A stretch of 64,000 nucleotides of DNA, from contig CAVUYQ010000010.1 in assembly GCA_963745765.1 (NCBI GenBank), positions 1-64,000 on the forward strand, in the 5' to 3' direction. The notes beneath the pieces are model-generated. The model was not told where the DNA came from, ran no database searches, and was given only the letters and a program-made list of their open reading frames with translations. The translations under genes were made by a program, and so were the position numbers. Positions 17,041-26,865 of the stretch are shown in pieces (the first letter of the stretch is position 1; every line of letters starts with the position of its first letter). Origin of the DNA: Ww85 sp963745765 (GTDB lineage Bacteria > Desulfobacterota > Desulfobulbia > Desulfobulbales > Desulfocapsaceae).

Positions 17041-18713
17041 ATGTCAATGTTCTGTCACCAGTGCCAGGAAACAGCTAAAAACACAGGCTGTACTATCCAG
17101 GGTGTCTGCGGGAAAAAGGAAGAAGTGGCCAACCTTCAGGATCTTTTTATCTGGACGCTCAAGGGAATCTCCTTTTGGGGTGTCAAAGGAAAGGAATTTG
17201 ACATCTATGATGAAGAAATCGGCTTTTTCATCGACAAGGGCCTTTTCTCTACCATAACAAACGCCAACTTCGATCGGAGCGATTTCATAAGCTTCATCAA
17301 ACAAAGCATTGTCCTTCGGCAACGTTTAAAGGGTCAGGTGCTGGATGCTTACCAGAAGGCACATGGCAAGGAATTCACTGGAAGTATTCCTGAATGTGCA
17401 ACATGGACGTATCAAGATGAAGCGGAGATTCTCGCCAAGGCAGCCAGTGGAGCCGGTGGCTGGCTGGAGATACTCGACGAAGATGAACGTTCGCTTAAGG
17501 CTACAATCCAATATGGCCTGAAAGGGATTTCCGCATACGCTGAACATGCCTATCAATTAAAGAAGCATAGCCGAGCAATTTTCGAATTCCTTATGGAAGG
17601 CCTTGCTGCCATCGCCGACCCTTCGCTGACCAGCGATGAACTGCTGGCCATGGTCATTAAAACAGGCACAATGGGGGTCGAGACCATGGCCCTCCTCGAT
17701 AGCGCCAATGCCGACGGCTATGGAATCCCGAAGATGACAACGGTCAACCTTGGGGCAGGCAATAATCCCGGTATCCTTGTTACCGGACATGATCTGGTTG
17801 ATTTGCACGAACTCCTGGAACAAACCGAAGGGCAGGGAGTCGATATCTATACCCACAGTGAAATGCTGCCGGCGCATTATTATCCAAAGTTGAAACAATA
17901 CAAACATCTGGTCGGCAACTATGGTAATGCCTGGTGGATGCAGAAAAAGGAAATTGAATCGTTTCACGGTCCGATTCTCTTTACCTCAAACTGCATTGTT
18001 CCCCCCAACAAGGAACACATGGACAAAATCTTCACTACCGGCGCTGTCGGTTTCGAGGGTTGTGTTCATATTCCCGACCGTAAGGATGGGAAAGCAAAGG
18101 ATTTCTCACAGCTTATCGAAAAAGCAAAACCTGTAAACCTCCAGAGCAGATCGAGAAAGGGTCGATTGTTGGTGGATTCGGTCATATTCAGGTGATGGAG
18201 TTGAAAGACAAAATTATTGACGCAGTAAAATCGGGGGCAATCAAGCGGTTTGTCGTCATGGGTGGATGTGACGGTCGCCATAAAACTCGCGATTACTATA
18301 CCAAAGTCGCAGAACTATTGCCGAAAGATGCGGTGATTCTCACCGCCGGATGTGCCAAATACAAATACCTCAAGCTCGAACTTGGTGATATCGGCGGCAT
18401 CCCCCGCATACTCGATGCCGGTCAATGCAATGATTCCTATTCTCTGGCCGTTATCGCTATGGAACTGCAAAAAGCCTTCGGTCTCAAAGATATCAACGAT
18501 CTCCCAATATCCTTTGATATCGCCTGGTATGAGCAGAAAGCGGTCCTGGTACTATTGGCATTGCTCTCTCTGGGAGTTAAAGGAATTCGTCTCGGACCCA
18601 CTCTTCCCGGCTTCCTGTCACCGAATGTTGGCAAGACCCTGATCGAAAAATTTGACATCAAGGCAATCACGACCCCTGAGGAAGATGTGGCGGCGATGAT
18701 GGCTGGACATTGA
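17041..18713 (+). pseudogene. hcp: Hydroxylamine reductase (hybrid-cluster protein), one frameshift
   Basis: Hybrid-cluster protein that reduces hydroxylamine and nitric oxide, relevant to nitrosative stress in sulfate reducers. The N-terminal cluster ligands are CHQCQETAKNTGC and TIQGVC, the C-x2-C-x8-C-x5-C pattern of class I proteins. Hybrid-cluster ligands are visible in FTSNCIVPP, VGFEGCVHI, ILTAGCAKY and LDAGQCNDSY. The frame breaks at about 18129: AAACCTGTAAACCT would read KPCKPPEQIEKG if one T were restored, and the rest (KPPEQIEKGSIVGGFGHIQ to the stop at 18711) is in the next frame. Otherwise full length. A sequence error is possible here. Confidence 0.9.
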
Positions 18714-18741
18714 GAGCGGCTTGGTTCATGTTTAAAAAACA

Positions 18742-18777
18742 ATGAGGTGGAAGGTCTCCATTGAGATGCCACCTCAT
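18742..18777 (+). terminator. Hairpin after hcp
   Basis: ATGAGGTGG and CCACCTCAT form a perfect 9-bp stem with an 18-base loop, 25 bases after the hcp stop. There is no following T-run, so it is a weak or factor-assisted terminator at best. Confidence 0.4.
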
Positions 18778-18960
18778 CGCCCGACGGTGAAGCTTCGGTA
18801 ACTGGCCTCCAACCCAAGGAGCAAGGAACAACCCTCCGGCAACCCATGCGGTGGTTATCCAGAAGATGGTCAAATCATGATAAAGTATGGCACACGGCGC
18901 ATGCGTAATCAGTTGATATTAAAGAATCAAACTGTTATTTGTGATCATAGGATATTTCTT

Positions 18961-21358
18961 TCAAAATCGACCTCCTTTCTTTTCAAACTCCGCTATTTTC
19001 ATAACAGCCTCGATAACCGAATCCGGATTCAGCGAGATGGAATCAATCCCTTCTTCTGCCAGAAACCGGGCAAATTCCGGATAATCGCTGGGTGCCTGAC
19101 CGCAGATACCCACCTTGCATCCTGCTTTGTGAGCGACTTGAATGAGTCTGCTGATCTCTGTTTTGACTGCCTCGTTTCGTTCGTCAAAGAGGTAAGAGAT
19201 CTCTGTCGAATCACGATCCACACCCAGGATGAGCTGGGTGAGATCATTGGAACCGATGGAAAAACCGTCAAAGCGCTTTGCGAACTCTCCGGCCAGTATC
19301 ACATTGGCTGGGATTTCGGCCATGACATAGACCGCCAGGCCCTTTTCTCCCCGCACCAGCCCATTTTGCGCCAAAACCTCCAGGACATTGTCCGCCTCCT
19401 CAGGGGTCCTGCAGAAGGGGATCATGATGATGACGTTGTCGAGCCCCGTTTCTTCGCGAACCCTTTTTATGGCCCGGCACTCCAGGGCAAAGCCTTCCCG
19501 GTATTTATCAGAGTAATAACGGGAGGCGCCGCGAAATCCCAGCATGGGATTGTTTTCCCCGGGCTCAAACTGCCTGCCGCCGATCAGATCCGCATATTCG
19601 TTGGTCTTGAAATCGCTCATCCGGACAATAACAGACTCCGGATACTGGGATGCTGCAATCCTGCCGATCCCCAGGACCAGACGATCAACAAAATACTCGG
19701 TCTTATCCTTATAGCCGCGGGTAAGTTGCCGGATCTGTTTTTTGGCCTCCTTGTCCTCTAAGTCATCATAATGGACCAGGGCCATGGGATGGATCCGGAT
19801 GATGTTGTTGATGATAAACTCCATGCGCGCCAGGCCGATCCCCCGGCAGGGCAATCGCCACCACCGGAAGGCGGCCGCCGGGCTGGCGATATTCATCATG
19901 ATCTGTATTTTGGTCTCGGGTATGTCTTTGAGATCCACCTGCTTTTCTTCATAATCGAGGATGCCTTTATAAACATACCCCTGATCGCCTTCAGCGCAGG
20001 AGATGGTGATCTCCTGGCCGTCCTCCAGAACATCCGTGGCATCTGCGGCTCCCACGATAGCCGCGACTCCCAGTTCGCGACTCACTATGGCCGCGTGACA
20101 GGTGCGCCCGCCGTGCTCTGTTACTATTCCCGCCGCCCGTTTCATGACCGGCACCCAATCCGGATCGGTCATCTCGGTGACCAGGATGGCGCCGTCTTCA
20201 AATTGATCAATCTCATCCGCACTTTTGAGCCGGCAGACCTTACCCGCGGCAATGGCCTCGCCGATACTCAGGCCGGTCAAAAGCCTTTCTCCTTTTTCTT
20301 TAAGGGTATAGGACTTCAGGGTAGCGGCTTCTTTGCCGGATTGAACCGTCTCCGGACGGGCCTGCACGATAAAAAGCTCTCCGGTTTCACCATCTTTGGC
20401 CCATTCCATATCCATGGGTCTATCGTAGTGTTTTTCGATCAAAGAGGCCCACCGGGCCAGTTGCAGAATCTCTTCATCCTCAAGCACAAAGGACTGCCGC
20501 TCTTCTCTTGGGAGTATTGATGTTTTTGGTAGTCTTGCTGCCCCCTTTGGCATAGACCATCTTTTTCTCTTTTTCACCCAAGGTTTTACCAATAATCGGT
20601 TTAAAGGATTTATTGTTTAGCAGGGGTTTGAATACAATATATTCATCAGGAGTTACCGTCCCCTGCACCACATTTTCACCCAGTCCCCAGGTTGCATTAA
20701 TGACCGCCGCATCTCTAAAACCAGTCTCGGTATCGATGGAGAACATAACACCTGAACCTGCCTTATCGGAACGCACCATTTTCTGAACTCCTACGGAAAG
20801 GGCAACCTTCATGTCGTCAAAACCCTTTTCCGCACGATAGCTGATGGCCCGGTCGGTAAAAAGTGAGGCGTAACACCTGCGGCAGGCATCCAGAAGCTCT
20901 TCCTCCCCGCTGACATTAAGGAAGGTCTCCTGCTGACCGGCAAAACTGGCGTCGGGCAGGTCCTCGGCGGTGGCGCTGCTTCTCACCGCCACCGCCACTT
21001 CCTCATCATCATTGCGCTCGCACAGTTCCTGGTAGGCGCCGCGGATATCTGCGGCAATCTTTTGGGGAAAATCGGCGCGGAGGAAGAGCCTTCGGATGGA
21101 ACTCCCCACCTTGTCAAGGGTCTTTTGGCCGGTCTTAAGATCTTTGATGCGCTCTTTGATCTTTTCCCTAAGGTTGTTGGCTTCAAGAAACTCCCGATAC
21201 GCATCAGCCGTGGTGGCAAAACCTCCGGGCACTCTGATCCCTTCCGCCTTCAACATCCCGATCATTTCTCCCAAAGAGGCGTTCTTGCCGCCTACCCGGG
21301 ATACGTCTTTAGAGCTGAGGTCTTCAAGCCAGCGGATGTACTTGACATCATTTTTCAT
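18961..21358 (-). pseudogene. ppsA: Phosphoenolpyruvate synthase, one frameshift
   Basis: Converts pyruvate + ATP to PEP, the entry step of gluconeogenesis. The N-terminal ATP-grasp part (VGGKNASLGEMIGML, AVRSSATAEDLPDASFAGQQ) is followed by the phosphohistidine motif EHGGRTCHAAIVSRELG and the TIM-barrel end with GSNDLTQLILGVDRDS and VGICGQAPSDYPEF. The reading frame shifts at about 20510 (after TKNINTP; the other frame resumes REERQSFVLEDEE). The combined length, about 795 residues, is normal. The ATG at 21358 follows AAGGAGGGAAAGGAC. It lies in a block with gpmA and gap on the same strand. Confidence 0.9.
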
Positions 21359-21485
21359 GTCCTTTCCCTCCTTATAGGTTCTCTAGTGTTATTGCGTAGC
21401 TCGGATCTAATAGCCCGCCGCTTACGGCGTTATTGTCATAATACTTGCTATGTTTTTATATCCCGCTGCTTGCCGGCGGGGTAGT

Positions 21486-21542
21486 TCATTGCTTTTCTGT
21501 ATCTTTTTTTGACTTCTTATCTTTAGGTTTTTGCTCAGTCAT
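21486..21542 (-). CDS. Possible 18-residue lysine-rich peptide
   Basis: An ATG overlaps the gpmA stop (ATGACTGA) and reads MTEQKPKDKKSKKDTEKQ, then a stop. The overlap is typical of translational coupling, but the peptide is too short to judge. It may equally be the surviving start of a lost gene. A GC-rich dyad (CCCGCCGGCAAGCAGCGGG on the minus strand) follows at 21463-21481. Confidence 0.25.
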   Translation of the reverse strand: MTEQKPKDKKSKKDTEKQ

Positions 21543-22242
21543 ACGTTTCCTGCTCGGCCAGATAATAATGGCGCAGGGGGTTAAGCTTGTTATCCAGTTC
21601 ATAAACCAGAGGGTTGCCCGTTGGGATCTCAAGCCCCGGGATGTCCTCATCGGAGATATCATCGAGATATTTTACCAGGGCGCGAAGGCTGTTTCCATGC
21701 GCGCAAATGAGAAGCCTCTTGCCGGCCTTAAGTTCCGGCTTAATGACCTCGTGCCAGCAGGGCATTACCCGCTGGAGGGTGTCCTTAAGAGACTCGGCGC
21801 AGGGAATTTCATCCTTTTTCAAATGAGCATAACGGGGATCATAATGCGGGTGGCGTTCATCATCTTCGGCCAGGGCCGGAGGACGGACATCAAAACTGCG
21901 GCGCCACAAATGGACTTGATCCCTGCCGCGGACATCTCTCATTTCTTCTTTGTTCAGGCCCTGTAGCGCCCCGTAATGACGCTCATTCAGCCGCCAGAAA
22001 CCCTGTACCGGCATCCACATTAAGTCCAATTCGTCAAGGACGATCCATAAAGTACGTATGGCCCTTTTAAGAACCGAGGTAAATGCCTTGTCAAAACAAT
22101 ATCCCTGTCCCTTCAGCAAGATCCCTGCATTGTGGGCCTCGGTCCTTCCCTGTTCGGACAGGTCTACATCCGTCCATCCGGTAAACCTGTTTTCCAGATT
22201 CCACACACTCTCTCCATGTCGCAACAGAACCAATGTTTGCAT
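21535..22242 (-). CDS. gpmA: 2,3-bisphosphoglycerate-dependent phosphoglycerate mutase
   Basis: Interconverts 3- and 2-phosphoglycerate. The phosphohistidine motif LLRHGESVWN is at residue 7, FTGWTDVDLSEQG follows, and the second catalytic His is in LICAHGNSLRALVKYL. At 235 residues it is slightly shorter than the E. coli enzyme but complete. The ATG at 22240-22242 has AGGAG at the right distance. It sits between an enolase remnant and ppsA, so the block covers neighbouring steps from GAP towards pyruvate. Confidence 0.93.
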   Translation of the reverse strand: MQTLVLLRHGESVWNLENRFTGWTDVDLSEQGRTEAHNAGILLKGQGYCFDKAFTSVLKRAIRTLWIVLDELDLMWMPVQGFWRLNERHYGALQGLNKEEMRDVRGRDQVHLWRRSFDVRPPALAEDDERHPHYDPRYAHLKKDEIPCAESLKDTLQRVMPCWHEVIKPELKAGKRLLICAHGNSLRALVKYLDDISDEDIPGLEIPTGNPLVYELDNKLNPLRHYYLAEQETYD

Positions 22243-22261
22243 ATTCACTCCTGTTGTTTTT

Positions 22262-22560
22262 TAAAGAAAAATGAATTGGACGGCCTGTTGCCCGGAAAGG
22301 TCTTATGCAGTGCGAGTTTCTTCGGCTTCCTGTAAGTGTGTATTCCGGTCAGTTCAGGTGCTATGATTGTCTGCACATGGTCCACCGCAGCCAGCATACC
22401 TTTACTTTCAAAGCGACAGGAGTCTCCATCGCGCAATTCTGGTGCTTTATGCTTGCCGGTGCTTGCCATTGTTCCGTTTTCTCATTTTACAAAAAAACCG
22501 AAGGGTTAGGTTCCCCCCGAGAAGCAAGCATTTCCATAGCATTAATTGAAGCACTTTTAT
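22262..22560 (-). pseudogene. eno: Enolase N-terminal remnant
   Basis: Between gap and gpmA the minus strand retains enolase-like pieces. INAMEMLASRGEPNPSVFL matches the start of enolase (the region usually reading EILDSRGNPTVEV). After a frame break comes ENGTMASTGKHKAPELRDGD, followed by GMLAAVDHVQTIIAPELTG, which matches the ASTG-catalytic-loop region and the helix after it. About ten residues between the pieces are missing and the sequence loses similarity after ELTG. Most of the enzyme (over 300 residues) is absent. A working enolase must lie elsewhere. Confidence 0.7.
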
Positions 22561-22584
22561 CCCTTTTCATTTTTATCTATCCGC

Positions 22585-23589
22585 TTACTGTTTGGAGATA
22601 TAGGCCGCCAGATCAAGCATGCGGACGGAATACCCAAACTCGTTGTCATACCAGACCAGCGCCTTGATTAATTTGTCATTCACGACTCTGGTAAAGGATC
22701 CGTCAACAATGCCCGAATGCGGATCGCCTATGATATCGGCGGATACGATCTCGTCCTCCGTAAAGTCCAGGATGCCTTGAAGTTTTCCGTGGGCCGCTTT
22801 TTTGAATTCCGCGTTCACACTCTCCACCGAGACCTCTTTGCGGACACAGGCTACGATATCGGTGACGGCCCCGTCGGGGATGGGCGCCCTTACTGCTATA
22901 GCATCCATCTTTCCTTCCAGTTCAGGGAGAACCAGGGCAGTGGCTATAGCAGATCCCGTACTGGTGGGAATTAAAGAGACTGCGGCAGCGCGGCCCCTTC
23001 TTCTTTTCCTCGCAGGGCCGTCCACCATGGCCTGGCTGGCGGTATAGGCATGGATAGTGGTAATTAAGACACCTTCAATCTCAAAGGCATCATTCAATAT
23101 CTTCAGGGCAGGGGCCAGTGAATTGGTAGTGCAGGAGGCATTGGAAATGACCTGATGTTTTTCCGGGTCATACTGATCTTCATTAACCCCCATAACTACC
23201 GTTAAATCCGCACTTTTGGAAGGCGCACTGATAATGACTCGTCCAGCCCCCGCCTCTAAATGTTTAGCAGCATCCTCTCGCTTTCTGAAAACACCGGTGC
23301 ATTCAAGTACAATGTCCACTCCCAGAGATTCCCAGGGAAGCTCTGTCGGGTCTTTCTTGCTAAAAAGTTTAATTTTCTTTGAATCAAAACGCAGATAATC
23401 TTCGCCTGCTTCCACCGCAAAAGGTGGTTTGCCGTGGACAGAGTCATAACGCATCAAATAGGCAATATCATCGGCCGGCGTCAGGTCATTGACGGCTATA
23501 ATTTCCAGATCTTGATAATTGTCCACGAGGTATTGGCGTAGGACAAGACGACCAATACGCCCCAGACCGTTAATGGCTACTTTTTTCAT
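22585..23589 (-). CDS. gap: Glyceraldehyde-3-phosphate dehydrogenase, type I
   Basis: Phosphorylating GAPDH of 334 residues. It has the Rossmann start KKVAINGLGRIGRLVLR, the catalytic cysteine in SNASCTTNSLAP, the substrate motif HAYTASQAMVDGP and the C-terminal WYDNEFGYSVRMLDL. No breaks are seen. It is followed after 24 bases by the enolase remnant and preceded by a small membrane-protein gene 19 bases upstream, so it is probably in one transcript with both. Confidence 0.95.
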   Translation of the reverse strand: MKKVAINGLGRIGRLVLRQYLVDNYQDLEIIAVNDLTPADDIAYLMRYDSVHGKPPFAVEAGEDYLRFDSKKIKLFSKKDPTELPWESLGVDIVLECTGVFRKREDAAKHLEAGAGRVIISAPSKSADLTVVMGVNEDQYDPEKHQVISNASCTTNSLAPALKILNDAFEIEGVLITTIHAYTASQAMVDGPARKRRRGRAAAVSLIPTSTGSAIATALVLPELEGKMDAIAVRAPIPDGAVTDIVACVRKEVSVESVNAEFKKAAHGKLQGILDFTEDEIVSADIIGDPHSGIVDGSFTRVVNDKLIKALVWYDNEFGYSVRMLDLAAYISKQ

Positions 23590-23608
23590 TTCATTTCTCC
23601 CATTATAA

Positions 23609-24001
23609 TTATTCCAGGTAATGAATGACCAGCGCCGCGATAAGTCCCGCCATTAAAATCCAGAAAAAGAAACCCAGGGTTCTGGCCGTCATGGTTTCGG
23701 CTTCTCTTTTCGCTTGGGTTTGTTCAATCGCCTCCCTGCGGGTACGGGGCGGCCTGGGTGGTACGGCTGCGGCCATCAGAAAAGCAAAAATCAACCCGAA
23801 GAAGAGAAAGGGGAGCCAGGAGAATCCCCAGACAGTCGGGCCGTAAGGACCAACCCAGGCGCCGCCGGCCCAGGTAAATAGAAAGAGAACAAGAGCAAAC
23901 CACAACCAACCGTTCCAGGGGCCCACTCTCCCTAGAAAATAAAATGGCATCATTATCAATGTTGCAATAACTAACGCGGTTAACAAGTCGGCAATAAACA
24001 T
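23609..24001 (-). CDS. Small membrane protein (paralogue of 41469-41882)
   Basis: A 130-residue inner-membrane protein with three or four transmembrane segments, an RTRREAIEQTQAKREAE linker helix and a last transmembrane helix. The ATG at 23999-24001 follows CAAGGAGGGAC, so I do not use the longer frame to 24094. Residues around AGGAWVGPYGPTVWGFSWLP align with AGGLWIRPFGPNFQGVSWVP of the gene at 41469-41882; the two are clearly paralogues. Function unknown. It lies upstream of gap. Confidence 0.75.
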   Translation of the reverse strand: MFIADLLTALVIATLIMMPFYFLGRVGPWNGWLWFALVLFLFTWAGGAWVGPYGPTVWGFSWLPFLFFGLIFAFLMAAAVPPRPPRTRREAIEQTQAKREAETMTARTLGFFFWILMAGLIAALVIHYLE

Positions 24002-24154
24002 TTTTTTGTCCCTCCTTGAATTAGCTGGTAGCTGATCCGGGATGGACCGTTTTAGCTCGACCATCCCGGACAAGTTTTCTTTGGTTGTATTCATTGTTTA
24101 CTACAAATACTTTCCTCGAATCCCTTGAAACATCGATGGCTTGCCGGGGCCCGT

Positions 24155-24295
24155 ATGTAGGCGAATTTTGACTGCTTGATCTCGCTGAGCAAAGGAATAG
24201 TCTTTAATGGCCTTGGCAGCATCCGCCAGCTCACGTTTGATATCTTTCATGGTGGCTGATCGGCGAATGACACCAGCGCAAGGGCGAAAAATTTC
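24155..24295 (-). pseudogene. Truncated copy of the secreted helical protein at 39195
   Basis: The minus strand reads MKDIKRELADAAKAIKDYSF and AQRDQAVK, differing in only two residues from the protein encoded at 39195-39698, and also keeps part of its signal peptide (LVSFADQ) in another frame. Everything after AQRDQAVK is lost. It is a decayed duplicate; its upstream DNA (24411-24799) is much better preserved. Confidence 0.8.
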
Positions 24296-24410
24296 TGCTG
24301 ATAACAGGCTCTCCAATAGATAGATTGTGTTTTTAAGTATTTAGAGCTGTTTTGCCAGCACAGTTCCGATATCTTTTGGTTTTGTTTTTACCATGATTTT
24401 TGACCACAAA

Positions 24411-24799
24411 AGCCTTTTTGCCAAGGGAGGCTTTTTTACCTGATAACAAGTCAATATCAGAAGGTTTGTGCAACGTACTTTTAACGGCAGAGCCCGCTGT
24501 GCTTTTTCTTTCATATTTTGTCTTAACGATAACGACGTATCTTACAGAGTCGGTCGTGTTCATGTGATCTTGGCATAGAGTGTTGCAAATTTCTTGCCAA
24601 CAAAGTTTCCATGTACCGAAACTCGGTTGAAAGGTGGCGGGCGACGAGCACGCAGCTGAGAAATAGGTGTTTTTACCATAGTATATCAGTGCTACCGGGC
24701 AACGGGATAGCATGACAAGCGGAGGAATTGTCCAGCTCGTCAAGACAGCGGCCGTAAAGCGGATCAATGGCAGTTGATATACTTTTTCTTTTGATAAAG
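24411..24799. repeat. Duplicated non-coding block, left copy
   Basis: About 390 bases that align over nearly their whole length with 40125-40533, at roughly 80-85 % identity by eye, with a gap of about 20 bases. Shared landmarks include TGACAAGC.GAGGAATTGTCC, CGCAGCTGAGAAA and CTTTTTCTTTCATATTTTGT. The block lies upstream of helical-protein genes at both places. A hairpin AAAAGCC...GGCTTTTTT at 24407-24436 could be a terminator. A possible reading frame in this copy is interrupted in the other. Confidence 0.8.
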
Positions 24800-24806
24800 G
24801 ACGCCT

Positions 24807-26380
24807 TCATGGCGTACGTTCATCTTTTTCCTTTGCTGCTCGCTGCCAGACATTAACCAGTAGCACGGTGAGTACCGGCAACAGCAGACCGGTTATCATG
24901 ACGGCGATCATCAACATTCCGAGTTCTCCGTAATCGCCTCGCTCAATGATAAAAATCTCGGTTAAAGTAGCTGGTTAACAGATTGGAAGCCGATAGGGCC
25001 AGGTTGGTGAATGCGGCCATTACCGCAAAATAGGTGGCCTTCTGGTCGGCGGGTGCCTCTCTGGCAATCCAGGCCAGCATGGGGACCATGGCCACCTGGC
25101 CCAGAGGGGAATCGGCCATGGTGTCGATAATGGCGATGGTGTGTGCTCCAAAACCGAGATGGGCGGCCGTCCACTCGTGCAGGCCGTAGAACATGCCGAG
25201 AAAAGGCAGCATCATGACGGTGCTGTAGATGGAGAGAAAGACCACCAGGTAGGGAATAGGGCTTCTGCTCATCCAGCCCCGCAGGGCGAGCAGGCCGATG
25301 ACGGCAAGGATCGAGGATATCTGGCGAAGGGTGCCGAAGAAGGCCTCGTCGAAATGCAGGACATCAATCTGCCACCAGCTGGCACCGGCGCCAATGGTGG
25401 GCATGGCACGGAAAATAAAGATTATTATGGCAATCCCCAGAATATCCCGTTTTTTTCGGACATCCAGCCCTTTCATGATTGCGTGCATGAGGTAGCCGAC
25501 TGCAGCGAGCGAGCCGAGAAATATCGCTTCTTTTTTCAAGGTGAGATCAGACAGGCCAAGAACAAGACTCAAGACCACAAAACCGGCGCTACCGCCAAGG
25601 ATTTTGTAGTCCGGCTGCACTGCAAGATCATCCTGGTGAAGGGACCGGCGGATATCCGCTTCCTCTACACCCTCTTTCTCCATACTCAGGCGCCGTCGCT
25701 GTATGCTGAGCTGACCGAAGGTGACACCCAGAACTGAAATTACAGGAATACCAAGGGCCACCTCATACATCGTCTGATAGGAGAGTGTTTCTGCCAGCCA
25801 GCCGCCCAGTCCTGCAACCACCGCACTGCCGCCGATAATGGCGATCCTGCCGAGGGTCTGCATGGTTGTATGCATGCGCTTGAGTTCTTCTTCCTCGATT
25901 GGCTTGCCTTGCTCGTCAAGTGTCGGCACGGCCTCAACCGTCATGGCGTCGGCAACCACATCCTGGATGACGTAGCCTAACGGGAGCGAGCAGGGTGGAG
26001 ATGACATACCAGGTTCCCGCAGTGAGGAACTGCTCCATCTGTGACCTGTATCCGGTTAGTCCGACCATGATCAGCAGACTGATGGCCATGAGCAGGGCGC
26101 CGAAATAGACAAACAGCGCCTTGCGTCGCCAGAAAAGATCGACCAGGTGTCCGATCGGCATTTTAAAGGCCCAGGGCAATCCTGCCCAGAAGCCGAGTCC
26201 GGCCAGGAAGACCGCGGAGAGACCGAGCTCCTTTTTGACATAGAAACTTTCGACGATACCGGTAAAACCGGAGATGCCTGCGGCAAAATAGACCATCAGC
26301 GGCGGGACGTAGCTCAAGCGCATCTCGCGGATGATGCCGAGAAAATCGCGGATAAACCAGGATCGGAGACGCGAGAGCAC
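24807..26380 (-). pseudogene. Major-facilitator transporter (BT1-like), two frameshifts
   Basis: Inner-membrane transporter of about 12 segments, resembling the folate/biopterin (BT1) branch of the major facilitators. The N-terminal frame from 26380 includes FVIRDFL-like and KMPIGHLVDLFWRRKALFVY segments and breaks near 25985 (after YVISTLLAP). The middle frame contains GYVIQDVVADAMTVEAVP and a long cytoplasmic loop, then breaks at about 24962 (after SYFN). The last frame, EIFIIERGDYGELGMLMIAV, ends at 24807. Substrate unknown. Confidence 0.75.
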
Positions 26381-26865
26381 GCCTGGCTGAGGGCTTATTT
26401 CATGCCTGGTTTTTCATGACATCGGCTATTTTGGACCCAATTTTTCAAAAGTAAAAAAAGACACTCCCTTGGCAGCCTCGAGCCAATGGGAAATATATCA
26501 GATACACCTGGCTCTTACCTCTGCAACAGGCAGGTTATGAGCTTTTGCACTACCAGGGAATCGGCTGATGTTTCCTGGAAAAACCGTCGGTCGGACCGTT
26601 ATCCGGCAGGGTCGCAAGCCACACCGGGGTCTCAGCAGCCTGTTCCGGAGAAACGGTACCTGCGGTCCCGCAGGTCCGTTCGTATCCGGCCGGGACAGAC
26701 GGTATTGACCATAATATGGTCATTACACAACTCCTTTGCCAGCAGCGCGGTGATCCCGTTGAGCATGGTTTTCGACAAATGATAGGCTGGTGACTGCAAT
26801 TCGGTGTAATGGGTATCCGGATTGATGATGTCAGTCAGAGCACCCAAGGTGCTGGAGATATATAC

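Noticed and set aside
24570..24590. Sigma-54-like TGGCAT...TTGCA in the left duplicated block
   Set aside because: The spacing between GG and GC is one base too long and the right copy does not keep the motif.
24333..24767. A 144-codon frame across the left copy of the duplicated block
   Set aside because: In the right copy the same frame is stopped by TGA early and most differences would change residues. There is no good ribosome site, so I treat the block as non-coding.
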